Source: JBDHTS01 sp044220535 (GTDB lineage Bacteria > Pseudomonadota > Alphaproteobacteria > Micavibrionales > Micavibrionaceae). Taken from it: 45,306 bases of DNA. The position numbers were made by a program, and so were the translations under genes. The stretch is taken from the NCBI GenBank assembly GCA_044220535.1, contig JBGAQU010000010.1:1-45306 (forward strand), read 5' to 3'. Of this stretch, positions 17,392 through 26,088 are shown piece after piece. Under the pieces are notes generated by a model, which worked only from the letters and a program-made list of their open reading frames with translations, was not told the origin of the DNA and ran no database searches. Position 1 is the stretch's first letter; each line of letters starts with the position of its first letter.

Positions 17392-19407
17392 ATGACCGCA
17401 TCCCCATTGTCTTCCGAAGACCAGGACACCGGCACCCTCCGCAAACCTGATTTTAAGGCCCTTGTCCTTGGCTGTCTTGGCGTCGTTTACGGCGATATCG
17501 GCACCAGCCCGCTTTATGCGTTCCGGGAAGCGGCGTCCCATGCGGTGGGGCAGGACCCCAGCATGTGGGGTATTCAGGTTTTGGGCGTCCTGTCGCTGAT
17601 CATCTGGGCGCTGATTGTTGTCGTTACCCTTAAGTATGTATTTATCCTGCTGCGCGCCGATAACAAGGGCGAAGGCGGGATCCTGTCGCTAATGGCGCTC
17701 GGGCAAAAAGCGATCGGCAAGCGGTACGGGCTGGTGTTTTTCATGGGGATTGCGGGCGCGGCGCTGTTTTACGGCGACGCGGCCATCACCCCGGCCATAT
17801 CGGTGCTGTCGGCGGTCGAAGGATTGGTTCTTGTGACCCCGGCTTTTGAGCATGTTGTCCTGCCCCTGTCCATCTTGATCCTGATCGTGTTTTTCATGGA
17901 ACAGAAGCGCGGCACGATGAAAGTATCTGTGCTGTTCGGGCCGATTATGGCCGTATGGTTTATAACCCTGGCTGTGATTGGCGTATTCCAGATCGTCAGG
18001 GTGCCGGACGTGCTGTGGGCGCTAAGCCCGCATTACGGAATCATGTTGCTTTATACCCATTCCGGGATTGCCATGGCGGTGATCGGCGCGGTGTTCCTGG
18101 CGGTGACGGGGGCGGAGGCGCTGTATGCCGATCTCGGTCATTTCGGGCGCAAGCCCATCCAGGCGGCCTGGCTGTTTGCCGTATTCCCCTGTCTTGTCCT
18201 CAATTATATGGGCCAGGCGGCGTTGGTGCTGGCCCAGCCCGAGGCGATCAAGAATCCGTTTTATTTGATGGCGCCGGGCTGGGCGCTTCTGCCCATGGTG
18301 GGGCTTGCGACGCTGGCCACGATCATTGCCAGCCAGGCGGTGGTGACGGGCGCGTTTTCGATCACCCGCCAGGCGATCCAGCTGGGCATGCTGCCGCGCC
18401 TGCGCGTGCTGCATACATCGGCGCTACATGAAGGGCAGATTTATATGCCGAAGGTTAACCGCCTGCTGTTGGTTGGCGTATTGTTTCTTTGCTGCCTGTT
18501 TAAAAATTCCAGCGCCATCGCTTCGGCCTATGGCATTGCCGTCACCGGCACGATGATTGTCACGACCGCGCTGGCCTATTTGTTCGTACGGCATGTATGG
18601 CATAAAAAACGCATCGTGGCCTTGGCGATCGTCCTGCCATTCCTGATGGTGGAAGGCGTGTTCCTGATCGCCAATCTGCAAAAGGTCATGGATGGCGGTT
18701 ATGTGCCGCTGATGTTTGCCGCGGCTCTTTGCGTTATGATGTGGACCTGGGTGCGGGGATCGAATTATCTGTACGAGCACGACCATCATAAGACCGTGCC
18801 TCTATCGGACCTGACCGAGATTTTGGACCGCGACATGCCTAAGCGCGTGCCGGGCACGGCGATTTTCCTGACCAGCGATCCGTTGAAAACGCCGATGGCC
18901 TTGCTGCAAAACCTGCGGCACAATAAAATTTTCCATGAACGCAATATCATCCTGACCGTCATCACCACCCATACGCCGAAGGTGAATGACAGCCAGCGCA
19001 TGATCGTGGAGCATGTTACGTCCGCCGTCACCCGCATTATCCTGATCTTCGGATACATGGAAACGCCGGACGTGCCGCGCGCGCTGCGCCTCGCGGACCA
19101 TCACGATGTCGAGATCAATATGAAGGAAGCGTCCTTCTTCCTGGGCAAGCGGTCGATCGTGTCATCCTCCGCGCACAAGCTGCAGCAAAGGCTGGCCAAG
19201 GCGTGGAACCATGAAGCGCTGCCGCAGGCCAGCCGCATATGGTTCGGCATGAAAAAAGCCGACAAGAAGAAGTTGGCGCATATCGGCCTGCCGCAGTGGC
19301 AGGACCATGTTTATATCGCCATGGCGCATGCATCGGTGGCGGCCACGGATTTCTTTAAAATCCCGCGCAGCCAGGTGGTCGAGCTGGGGACCCAGCTTTC
19401 GATATGA
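17392..19407 (+). CDS. kup: KUP-family potassium uptake transporter (copy 1)
   Basis: A 671-residue inner-membrane protein. Family hallmarks: LGVVYGDIGTSPLYAFREA at the first membrane helix, DNKGEGGILSLMAL, the FYGDAAITPAISVLSAVEGL segment, ALYADLGHFGRKPI, and a run of about 12 hydrophobic helices to residue 450. The cytoplasmic C-terminal domain includes the conserved VPGTAIFLTSDP...LQNLRHNKIFHE stretch and ends QVVELGTQLSI. KUP proteins import K+ with protons. The ATG at 17392 has AAGG upstream. A paralogue follows after 43 bases in the same direction, very likely in the same transcript. Confidence 0.96.
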   Translation: MTASPLSSEDQDTGTLRKPDFKALVLGCLGVVYGDIGTSPLYAFREAASHAVGQDPSMWGIQVLGVLSLIIWALIVVVTLKYVFILLRADNKGEGGILSLMALGQKAIGKRYGLVFFMGIAGAALFYGDAAITPAISVLSAVEGLVLVTPAFEHVVLPLSILILIVFFMEQKRGTMKVSVLFGPIMAVWFITLAVIGVFQIVRVPDVLWALSPHYGIMLLYTHSGIAMAVIGAVFLAVTGAEALYADLGHFGRKPIQAAWLFAVFPCLVLNYMGQAALVLAQPEAIKNPFYLMAPGWALLPMVGLATLATIIASQAVVTGAFSITRQAIQLGMLPRLRVLHTSALHEGQIYMPKVNRLLLVGVLFLCCLFKNSSAIASAYGIAVTGTMIVTTALAYLFVRHVWHKKRIVALAIVLPFLMVEGVFLIANLQKVMDGGYVPLMFAAALCVMMWTWVRGSNYLYEHDHHKTVPLSDLTEILDRDMPKRVPGTAIFLTSDPLKTPMALLQNLRHNKIFHERNIILTVITTHTPKVNDSQRMIVEHVTSAVTRIILIFGYMETPDVPRALRLADHHDVEINMKEASFFLGKRSIVSSSAHKLQQRLAKAWNHEALPQASRIWFGMKKADKKKLAHIGLPQWQDHVYIAMAHASVAATDFFKIPRSQVVELGTQLSI

Positions 19408-19450
19408 GATGCGGGATTGATTGCAGGGATAATGAGGTAAGAACAGGTTC

Positions 19451-21361
19451 ATGAGTATCAGCCATGCTGCGGACGGCGAGTCCCTTCAAAAAAAATCGCT
19501 GAACTGGAAATTGACGCTGGGGTGTATCGGCGTCGTCTATGGCGATATCGGCACCAGCCCGCTTTACGCGTTCCGGGAGGCGGCGAAGCATGTCGGTGAA
19601 GGAAAAACGATCGAACCCCTGGAAATTTACGGGCTTTTGTCGCTGATCATCTGGATCTTGGTGATCAACGTTACGCTGAAATATGTTTTATTCCTTCTGC
19701 GTGTCGACAATAAGGGCGAAGGCGGCAGCCTGGCGCTGATGGCGTTGGCGCGCAAAGCCGCGGGACGGTTTGCGGGATTTGTGTTTTTCCTTGGCATTCT
19801 GGGCGCCTCACTGTTTTACGGGGAGGCGGCGATCACGCCCGCGATTTCAGTGGTGTCAGCCGTTGTAGGCATGGAGCGTGTGACGCCTGCGTTCAAGCCC
19901 TTTGTCTTGCCTATCGTGATCGTCATCCTGATTTCGTTGTTCTGGGTTCAGAGGAGCGGGACAGAAAAGGTTTCGAATTTTTTCGGGCCGATCACGGCGT
20001 TCTGGTTTTTGAGCATCGGGGCGCTGGGCGTCAGCTGGATCATCGGTCATCCGGCAATTTTTCACAGCTTTAATCCTTATTACGCGCTTTCCTTCCTCCT
20101 GACGCATGGGAAGCTGTCCATGGTGGTGATGGGGGCCGCGTTCCTGGCGGTGACGGGGACGGAAGCCTTATATGTCGACCTTGGCCATTTCGGGCGCAAG
20201 CCGATCCAGCGCGCGTGGATCTTTCTGGTTTTTCCGTGCCTGGTGCTGAACTATCTGGGGCAGGGGGCGTTGCTGCTGCAAAACCCCGAAGCCATCGACA
20301 ATACGTTTTTCCTGCTGGCGCCGGAATGGATGCTGGCGCCGTTGATCCTGCTGGCCACGGTCGCCACCATCATAGCCAGCCAGGCGGTGATCACGGGCGC
20401 GTTTTCAATGGCGCAGCAGGCGATCCAGTTCGGTTTGTTGCCGCGCATGGAAATCCGCCATACATCGGTGAATCAGGAAGGGCAGATTTACATGCCCAAG
20501 ATCAACCGCACATTGCTGATGACCGTGCTGTTGCTCTGCGTGATTTTCGGCAGTTCCAGTTCGCTGGCCTCAGCCTATGGCTTTGCCGTCAACGGCACGA
20601 TGATCGTGACCACGCTGCTGGCCTTTATCGTGGTGTGGCGGGTATGGAAGAAGGGACCTCTGTTCGCGGCCTGCGTCACCTTTCCGTTCCTGTGCATCGA
20701 ACTCGTGTTCCTGTGGTCGAACGTGTTGAAGCTGCTGGATGGCGGTTTCGTGCCGTTGATGCTGGCCAGCTTTATCGTGCTGCTGATGACGATCTGGGTG
20801 CGCGGTACGCGTTACCTGTACCGCAAGGCGCATATTCGCACGGTGGCTCTGACCGATTTGCTGGAGACGCTGGACCGGGAGGCGCCGGCGCGGGTCGACG
20901 ACGCGCACAACGTGATCCTGACCGTTGTCACCACCCATACGCCGAAAGTGTCGGATGAGCAGCGGTTTATCATCGAACATCTGTCGTCATCGGTCATGCG
21001 GATGATCCTGATTTTCGGGTTCATGGAAACGCCGAACGTGCCGCGGGCGTTAAGCATTGCGCGGCGGGAATACGGGCTGGATATCAACCTGCAGGACGCG
21101 ACGTTCTTCCTGGGCCGCCGTTCGATTATTTCTTCCCATACACATCAGGCGCATGACGAACTGATCCATGCCTGGCAGAAGGAAGCGCCGCCGCCGAAAC
21201 GGCGGAATACGTCACTGTGGCGCGTCACGCCGCATCACGGGTTGCCGGAATGGCAGGACCATATCTATATCGCGCTGGCGAATTCGGCGGTGACGGCGAC
21301 GGATTTCTTTCATATCCCGCGCAACCAGGTGGTGGAGATGGGCACGCAGATCGCGGTATAG
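19451..21361 (+). CDS. kup: KUP-family potassium uptake transporter (copy 2, shortened C-domain)
   Basis: A 636-residue paralogue of the preceding gene, with the same GVVYGDIGTSPLYAFREA, DNKGEGGSLALMAL, FYGEAAITPAISVVSAVVGM and DLGHFGRKPIQRAW motifs and about 12 membrane helices. The cytoplasmic domain differs: between DREAPARV and NVILTVVTTHTPK only four residues (Asp-Asp-Ala-His) stand where copy 1 has 31, including the family's GTAIFLTSDP and LQNLRHNKIFHE elements. This is an in-frame loss, not a frameshift, and the flanks stay well conserved. The protein may be a K+ importer with altered regulation or reduced activity. It ends 7 bases from the convergent HAD gene, with no visible terminator. 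Confidence 0.94.
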   Translation: MSISHAADGESLQKKSLNWKLTLGCIGVVYGDIGTSPLYAFREAAKHVGEGKTIEPLEIYGLLSLIIWILVINVTLKYVLFLLRVDNKGEGGSLALMALARKAAGRFAGFVFFLGILGASLFYGEAAITPAISVVSAVVGMERVTPAFKPFVLPIVIVILISLFWVQRSGTEKVSNFFGPITAFWFLSIGALGVSWIIGHPAIFHSFNPYYALSFLLTHGKLSMVVMGAAFLAVTGTEALYVDLGHFGRKPIQRAWIFLVFPCLVLNYLGQGALLLQNPEAIDNTFFLLAPEWMLAPLILLATVATIIASQAVITGAFSMAQQAIQFGLLPRMEIRHTSVNQEGQIYMPKINRTLLMTVLLLCVIFGSSSSLASAYGFAVNGTMIVTTLLAFIVVWRVWKKGPLFAACVTFPFLCIELVFLWSNVLKLLDGGFVPLMLASFIVLLMTIWVRGTRYLYRKAHIRTVALTDLLETLDREAPARVDDAHNVILTVVTTHTPKVSDEQRFIIEHLSSSVMRMILIFGFMETPNVPRALSIARREYGLDINLQDATFFLGRRSIISSHTHQAHDELIHAWQKEAPPPKRRNTSLWRVTPHHGLPEWQDHIYIALANSAVTATDFFHIPRNQVVEMGTQIAV

Positions 21362-21368
21362 AATATGA

Positions 21369-22082
21369 TCAGGCAGGCTGAAGAATGGATTTTTTAATTG
21401 GTCGTAATTGTTTTGCCGCTGTCAGCGCATCCAGAAGAAAGACCGGCGTCTCATACTGCACATCCACATAAGAAGGCAGAGTATCCAGCGGTGTTCCCCA
21501 ATGGATATATGCCGTATGAATTCCAAGACGATGTGCCATTTCAAGATTGGCGAGTGTGTCTTCTGCCATCATGGCTTCTTCAGGAGCGATCCGCGCAAAT
21601 GCAAGGGCTGCTTCAAACATATGGGGGTCAACATGCTTGGCGAGAAAATTCGCGCGCTCCAGTGACAAAATCATGCTGAAGAAATCCGTGATTTCCAGCT
21701 TGCTTAAAGCACGTGCGGCGAAGTTCATATGAGAATGGGTCAAGGCAACCATTTGTATGCCCTGGCCGGCGGCACGCCGAAACGCTTCTTTCAGTTCAGG
21801 CTGGGTTTCAATATGATCGACCGAATGCGATGCGTGAAATTCTTCATGCAGCCTGCGCGGACAAAAGCCGAATTGTTCGGCTGGGGTTGTATAGCTATTG
21901 CCATGTTTTTGATACGACTCAAGGCAAATTCGCAATGCTTCTTGCAAGTCGATGCGGCCCTGTACTAAATCGACAAGCACTTTGGCCTGTTCGGCACGCA
22001 AACTTTTCAAAAATGCTTCGGTATAGGGGTAAAGCGTCCCGTCAACGTCGAAAAATCCGGCCCTGATTTTGGAAAGATCCAT
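21369..22082 (-). CDS. HAD-superfamily hydrolase, pyrimidine 5'-nucleotidase-like
   Basis: A 237-residue HAD phosphatase. Motif I is FFDVDGTLYP (nucleophile Asp12, acid/base Asp14), motif II falls in MVALTHSH, and motif IV is EEAMMAEDTLANLEMAHRLG, where the acidic pair holds Mg2+. The opening DVDGTLYPYT and a four-helix cap after it are typical of the SDT1/Pyr 5'-nucleotidase branch, but the usual 'LTNS' is LTHS and the cap is divergent, so the substrate is open. A GTAGGA element precedes the ATG at 22082. It follows hslV by 76 bases on the same strand and could be co-transcribed with it. Confidence 0.82.
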   Translation of the reverse strand: MDLSKIRAGFFDVDGTLYPYTEAFLKSLRAEQAKVLVDLVQGRIDLQEALRICLESYQKHGNSYTTPAEQFGFCPRRLHEEFHASHSVDHIETQPELKEAFRRAAGQGIQMVALTHSHMNFAARALSKLEITDFFSMILSLERANFLAKHVDPHMFEAALAFARIAPEEAMMAEDTLANLEMAHRLGIHTAYIHWGTPLDTLPSYVDVQYETPVFLLDALTAAKQLRPIKKSILQPA

Positions 22083-22158
22083 GTGGTCCTACCTGCTTTT
22101 GTACAGTCTATAGCAAAGACCGGGCCAAAAACGCAAATTTCAGGTGTGGTGCGGCGCG

Positions 22159-22716
22159 TCAGAGGCTTTCCAGCACGATGTTGCCGTTGGTATAGACACA
22201 GATATCGCCCGCGATTTTCATGGCTTTGCGGGCGATTCCTTCGGCATCCATATCGTCCCGGTCATAAAGGGCGCGTGCGGCGGCCAGGGCGTAATTGCCG
22301 CCTGAGCCAATGCCGATAATACCGTCTTCGGGGTCCACCACATCGCCCTGGCCGGTCAGGATCAGGGAGGTGGTTTTGTCACAGACCGCCATTAAGGCCT
22401 CCAGACGGCGGAGATATTTGTCCGTCCGCCAATCCTTGGCCAGTTCGACGCAGGCGCGGGTCAGCTGGCCAGGATGGGCTTCCAGCTTGGCTTCCAGCCG
22501 TTCGAACAGGGTGAAGGCATCGGCAGTGGCGCCCGCGAAACCTGCGATAATGTCGCCCTTGGAGCCCAGGCGCCGCACCTTTTTGGCGTTGGATTTCAGG
22601 ATGGTCTGGCCCATGGATACCTGGCCGTCGCCCGCGATGACCACGCGCCCGTTTTTGCGGACGGACAGGATGGTGGTGGAATGCCACTGGGACGGGTTCA
22701 TGCTATCGGCGACCAT
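22159..22716 (-). CDS. hslV: HslV, peptidase subunit of the HslVU protease
   Basis: A 185-residue Ntn-hydrolase of the proteasome beta fold. The catalytic Thr is Thr14 in WHSTTILSVRKNGRVVIAGD, exposed after removal of a short propeptide typical of alphaproteobacteria (usual form WHGTTIL; here Ser replaces Gly before the cut site). GQVSMGQTILKSNAKKVRRL, GFAGATADAFTLFERLE, and IGIGSGGNYALAAARAL match the family throughout. Twelve subunits form the double ring capped by HslU. The partner hslU is not adjacent but 4.9 kb downstream on the same strand. Upstream there is a promoter with a palindrome over its -35 box (22758-22790). Confidence 0.97.
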   Translation of the reverse strand: MVADSMNPSQWHSTTILSVRKNGRVVIAGDGQVSMGQTILKSNAKKVRRLGSKGDIIAGFAGATADAFTLFERLEAKLEAHPGQLTRACVELAKDWRTDKYLRRLEALMAVCDKTTSLILTGQGDVVDPEDGIIGIGSGGNYALAAARALYDRDDMDAEGIARKAMKIAGDICVYTNGNIVLESL

Positions 22717-22757
22717 GAAAAGCCTTTCGGATCAGACGCTTGTATATAAAGATGTCA

Positions 22758-22790
22758 ATTATATAGCATGACAGTTTGATGTTATCAAAC
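22758..22790 (-). promoter_or_regulatory. Putative hslV promoter with palindromic operator
   Basis: On the minus strand a perfect TATAAT (22758-22763) lies 19 bases from TTGATA (22783-22788). The -35 box sits inside the perfect palindrome GTTTGAT-GTT-ATCAAAC (22774-22790), so a dimeric regulator bound there would block or recruit polymerase. The 19-base spacing is long for sigma-70. I see no good sigma-32 (heat-shock) site, which would be expected for hslVU. The palindrome could equally serve the divergent gene at 22872. Confidence 0.4.
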
Positions 22791-22871
22791 GCATGAGATT
22801 TTTAAGATTTAAAGATCCAGTCTCTTCCAAGTCAAAATTGAAAAGCCGTGCCTGAAATGATAAAGTGAGCC

Positions 22872-23296
22872 ATGATTCAATTGCTGCGCGCAAAAAGTAT
22901 CATTTCATCCATTTTTAATGGCCTGGCGACGGCTGAAGATCGTGCTGTTAGGCAATGCGGTGTGGCCCTGCATGAGGCGGAACTGGTCTGTGAAGGAGTC
23001 ATCCATATCCGGGCTTTGCCAAAGGCTGAAAAAGCTGAATTGCTGCACGACCTGACAGAGTTCGGCCTGGATGCGCTGCCGTTTGTCGTCGCGCTCAGCC
23101 CGTCGACCGGCCTAGTCATTACCGTTGGCAAAATGGCGGAAGGGCTTTATCAGCATGCAGGGGACGGACACACAGTCTTACGTGTTTTTGCCGATGCGTG
23201 TGTTGATGTGGCTTCCGACCCGTTGTCGGCGGCGATGTCGGGGATAGACGTGGCGCGTGATTTAGAGCATGCCGGAAAAATCTGGGAATTGAACCA
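22872..23296 (+). CDS. Hypothetical protein, 3' end lost in assembly gap
   Basis: The first 141 residues of an unrecognised protein, open from the ATG at 22872 into the N run. It is predicted helical with no signal peptide: an N-terminal amphipathic helix (MIQLLRAKSIISSIFNGLAT), a polar middle, a hydrophobic strand LPFVVALSPSTGLVITVGKM and a final helix SAAMSGIDVARDLEHAGKIW. No family recognised. The gene runs toward the convergent protease gene, and both ends are missing in the gap. Confidence 0.5.
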
Positions 23297-23302
23297 NNNN
23301 NN
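23297..23302. other. Assembly gap (six Ns)
   Basis: Six ambiguous bases. The reading frames on both sides are open toward the gap from opposite strands and neither ends, so the true missing sequence must contain the 3' ends of two convergent genes and is certainly longer than six bases. Confidence 0.95.
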
Positions 23303-24576
23303 GAGCTTTCTGCGCTGTCCATCAACCCCGCCACGGCAAACCCGATAATATTGCCATTCGCGTCGAGCAAGGGTCCACCGGAATTTCCCGGCTGGATCGT
23401 CACGTCGGACTGGATGAAATCCTGCCGTGTGCCAAGCATAGGGAAGTTTTTACGCAAGGCGCTGACGATGCCGGAGGTGACGCTGTCCTGCATCCTTGCC
23501 TGCAGCGGCGCGCCGATCGCATAGACGCGTTCACCGACGCCCGGCCATTCTTTTCGCACAGGCAGAACCATGACGGGGCCGGGCAGGGGGTCGAGAGGCC
23601 GGATCCAGGCGACGTCGCGCATTTTGTCGCGCTTCACCACTTCACCGACCAATGACTTGTCGCGGTCAGACAAAACAATACGGACATTCTGCGCGTCGCC
23701 CACGACATGGGCGTTGGTGAGGATATCGCCGCGCGCGCTGATAAAAAAGCCGGAGCCGTGGCCGATGCCGCCCTGTACCATCACGGCAACGCGGCGCGCT
23801 TCCTCGGCTTGTTTAGGGAAGGGGGTGATTGACAAGATTTTATGGTCACCGGGCATGAAAATATCGCCGGCGTCAAAGCGCCTGGGGCGAGGTTTAGGAG
23901 ACGCGTCATCCTTCGCCGGTTTCAGGCCATGGACGATCAGGTTGCGGAAGGCGGGATCTGCTCCGAGGTTATGTGCCGCCATGGCAAAAGCGTCGCGGGT
24001 CAGAAGGGTGGTGCCTTCCGGATTCGGGACTTCGCGTTTCGCATAGCCTTCGCTTTCCGCTTTCATCACGGTCGAGCGGCGCAGGGCGTCGTAAACATGC
24101 CAGCGGACTTTCATATAGAGTTCACCGCGCAAGCCGGGGCGTGGTTCGTACCAGAAGCCCTTGAAGCTGTTGCCTGCACATAAGTCGGAATCGAGCATCG
24201 TGATTTCCGCGCCGATGCGGTATTCGGAACGCAGCATATCGTCGTCCAGTTCTTCATCGAACATCAGGTCGATGCGGCCAGACACGTCATAGCCCTCGGC
24301 CTGCATGGTGTCGCGAAAGGCTTCCTTCATTTCAGGCTGTGAAATGGACTCGCCGATATCACCGCGCTCCAATTGCGTGCGCAACAGGCACCAGCCGGAC
24401 CCGATGCTGCCGACATCCGCGCCGATGGGGAGTTTGTAGCGCACTTTGGACAGCATCATAGGGGCGGGGTGATCAGACTCCTCGATCGGCAGGGCCGGTT
24501 TGTAGGTTGCAACCTGAATGCTGGAACAAGCAGTGAGGGTGAAAAGGATGAAGGATAGTATAATGCGAAGGATCAT
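23303..24576 (-). CDS. HtrA/DegP-like trypsin-fold serine protease lipoprotein, C-terminus cut by gap
   Basis: At least 424 residues. A lipobox (FTLTAC, Cys17) marks an envelope lipoprotein. Residues about 20-250 form an extra N-terminal region with no match I recognise (tandem alpha/beta pattern, KVRYKLPIGADVG, YRIGAEITMLDSDLC, LYMKVRWHVYDAL). The protease domain begins at about 260: GSGFFISARGDILTNAHVVG (His290), MRDVAWIRP (Asp321), and IQSDVTIQPGNSGGPLLDAN (Ser399), a complete catalytic triad of the DegP/DegQ type. The remaining C-terminus, where PDZ domains would be, is lost, but only a short tail may be missing. The 5' side has a half-copy of a dispersed repeat (24594-24623). Confidence 0.85.
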
Positions 24577-24593
24577 AGGACCAAAAAAAGTTC

Positions 24594-24623
24594 AACCACG
24601 AATGGACACGAATATACACGAAC
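24594..24623. repeat. Half-copy of the ACCACGAATGGACAC dispersed repeat
   Basis: AACCACGAATGGACACGAAT (then ATACACGAAC) upstream of the protease gene. It matches one arm of the large palindrome at 26458-26600 with two or three differences and shows the same internal period, CACGAAT about every 10 bases. No complementary second arm is seen here. Confidence 0.7.
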
Positions 24624-24772
24624 GAAGCGGGATAAAAAACGTGAATTATTGGAACGGAACAGCTAAAACCTTGCGGCGCATCATAAAAATATAAATGGTC
24701 CGGACGCTGTTTTGCTGCATAAATGCGTTATAATAGATGAAGATCAGCATCCATCCGGGGGGATTATCGCCG

Positions 24773-25327
24773 ATGCAGGACCAGACCAATATCCAGACCC
24801 TGCCGCCTTCGCCCAGTGTCGAGCATCTGACCGAAATGACGGGATCGGATCTCAATGACCTGTGCGACGCGACCGACGCCGCAATTAAGGCCGGGGGCGG
24901 TTTCGGGTGGCTGAAGCTGCCCGCGAGGGATATTCTGGAACGATACTGGAAGGGCGTGTTGGCGATGCCGCAGCGCATGCTGTTCGTGGCGCGGCTGGAC
25001 AATGTGATCTGCGGCACGGCGCAGCTGGTCCTGCCGCCGAAAAACAATGAGGCGCAGAGTTTTGCGGTTCACTTGACCACCAATTTCATCGCGCCCTGGG
25101 GGCGCGGGCACGGGCTGGCGCAGATGCTGCTGGACGCGGTGGAGAAAAAGGCCGTGGCAGAAGGGTTTTCCGTGATCAACCTGGATGTCCGCGAAAGCCA
25201 GGAAGCGGCCATCAAGCTGTATGAAAGCCGGGGTTACACGCTGTTCGGGACGCATCCGTTTTATGCGAAAGTGGACGGGCAGCCGGTGCAGGGGCGGTAT
25301 TATTACAAGGCGCTTGGCGGGGGCTAA
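24773..25327 (+). CDS. GNAT-family N-acetyltransferase
   Basis: A 184-residue GNAT protein. Acetyl-CoA contacts are visible in NFIAPWGRGHGLAQMLLDAV (the R-G-x-G-x-A pattern), followed by VINLDVRESQEAAIKLYESR and GYTLFGTHPFYAK, the last strands of the fold. The N-terminal sequence is longer than average and carries AIKAGGGFGWLKLP. The ATG at 24773 is chosen because TATAAT at 24729-24734 would put the transcript start after the alternative ATG at 24737; a run of Gs lies about ten bases upstream. Target amine unknown. It is followed by pirin in the same direction after 39 bases holding a hairpin. Confidence 0.82.
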   Translation: MQDQTNIQTLPPSPSVEHLTEMTGSDLNDLCDATDAAIKAGGGFGWLKLPARDILERYWKGVLAMPQRMLFVARLDNVICGTAQLVLPPKNNEAQSFAVHLTTNFIAPWGRGHGLAQMLLDAVEKKAVAEGFSVINLDVRESQEAAIKLYESRGYTLFGTHPFYAKVDGQPVQGRYYYKALGGG

Positions 25328-25334
25328 ACCCCTT

Positions 25335-25365
25335 GAAAATATGCGCGGCTGCGCTACATATTTTC
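25335..25365. promoter_or_regulatory. Hairpin between the GNAT and pirin genes
   Basis: GAAAATATG (25335-25343) and its exact complement CATATTTTC (25357-25365) flank a 13-base loop in which a further CGC/GCG pair can form. It ends one base before the pirin ATG. It may be a terminator of the GNAT gene, an operator, or a structure hiding the pirin start; no Shine-Dalgarno sequence is visible otherwise. Confidence 0.5.
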
Positions 25366-25366
25366 C

Positions 25367-26062
25367 ATGATGAACATATACAAAAAAGACGCTCTGGGCC
25401 ATGCCGATCATGGGTGGCTGCGGACGAATTTCCATTTCAGTTTTGCCGACTATCACAATGACAATCGCATGGGCTTCGGCCCCTTGCGCGTGATCAATGA
25501 TGACTGGATCAAGGCTGGCAGCGGCTTTCCCATGCACCCGCACCGGGATATGGAGATTATCACCTATGTCCGGTCCGGCGCGGTGCTGCATCAGGACAGC
25601 CTGGGCAATGAAGGGCGCACGGGCGCGGGCGACGTGCAGGTGATGACGGCGGGTACCGGCATCATGCATGGTGAACGCGCGGACCCGGATGGGGACACGA
25701 CGCTGTTCCAGATCTGGATCAAACCGCGGGCCCGCAATCTGCCCCCGCGCTGGGACCAGGCGGAGTTTCCGAAGGCGCCGGTGAAGGATAAGCTGGCTTT
25801 GCTGGTGTCGGGCCGCGATGCGGATACAGGCAAGGGTGCGTTGTCCATCAACCAGGATGCCGCGATCTATGGCGGGCGGCTGGAGACGGGCACGTCGATC
25901 CGTCATGCGCTGAAGGGTCCGGCCTATATCGTGCTGTCTGAAGGCAATGCGCGTGTCAACGGGCAGGATTTGTCCAAAGGCGACGGCGCGGAGATTGAAG
26001 ACGACGATGTGTTGACAATCGAGGCCTTGGATAATTGCGAACTTCTTGTTATTGAAGTATAG
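25367..26062 (+). CDS. Pirin-family protein (YhhW-like)
   Basis: A 231-residue bicupin. Metal ligands are His57 and His59 in FPMHPHRDMEI, and His101 and Glu103 in GIMHGER, giving the usual 3 His/1 Glu site in the N-terminal cupin; GAGDVQVMTAGTGIMH and LFQIWIKP are characteristic. The C-terminal cupin is shorter and lacks metal ligands. Some pirins oxidise quercetin, others act as redox-dependent partners of regulators; the physiological substrate is unknown. A start at the second ATG (25370) is also possible. It may be co-transcribed with the HIT gene 26 bases downstream. Confidence 0.92.
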   Translation: MMNIYKKDALGHADHGWLRTNFHFSFADYHNDNRMGFGPLRVINDDWIKAGSGFPMHPHRDMEIITYVRSGAVLHQDSLGNEGRTGAGDVQVMTAGTGIMHGERADPDGDTTLFQIWIKPRARNLPPRWDQAEFPKAPVKDKLALLVSGRDADTGKGALSINQDAAIYGGRLETGTSIRHALKGPAYIVLSEGNARVNGQDLSKGDGAEIEDDDVLTIEALDNCELLVIEV

Positions 26063-26088
26063 GCTTCATTTATCAAGAAGGCGCGCCC

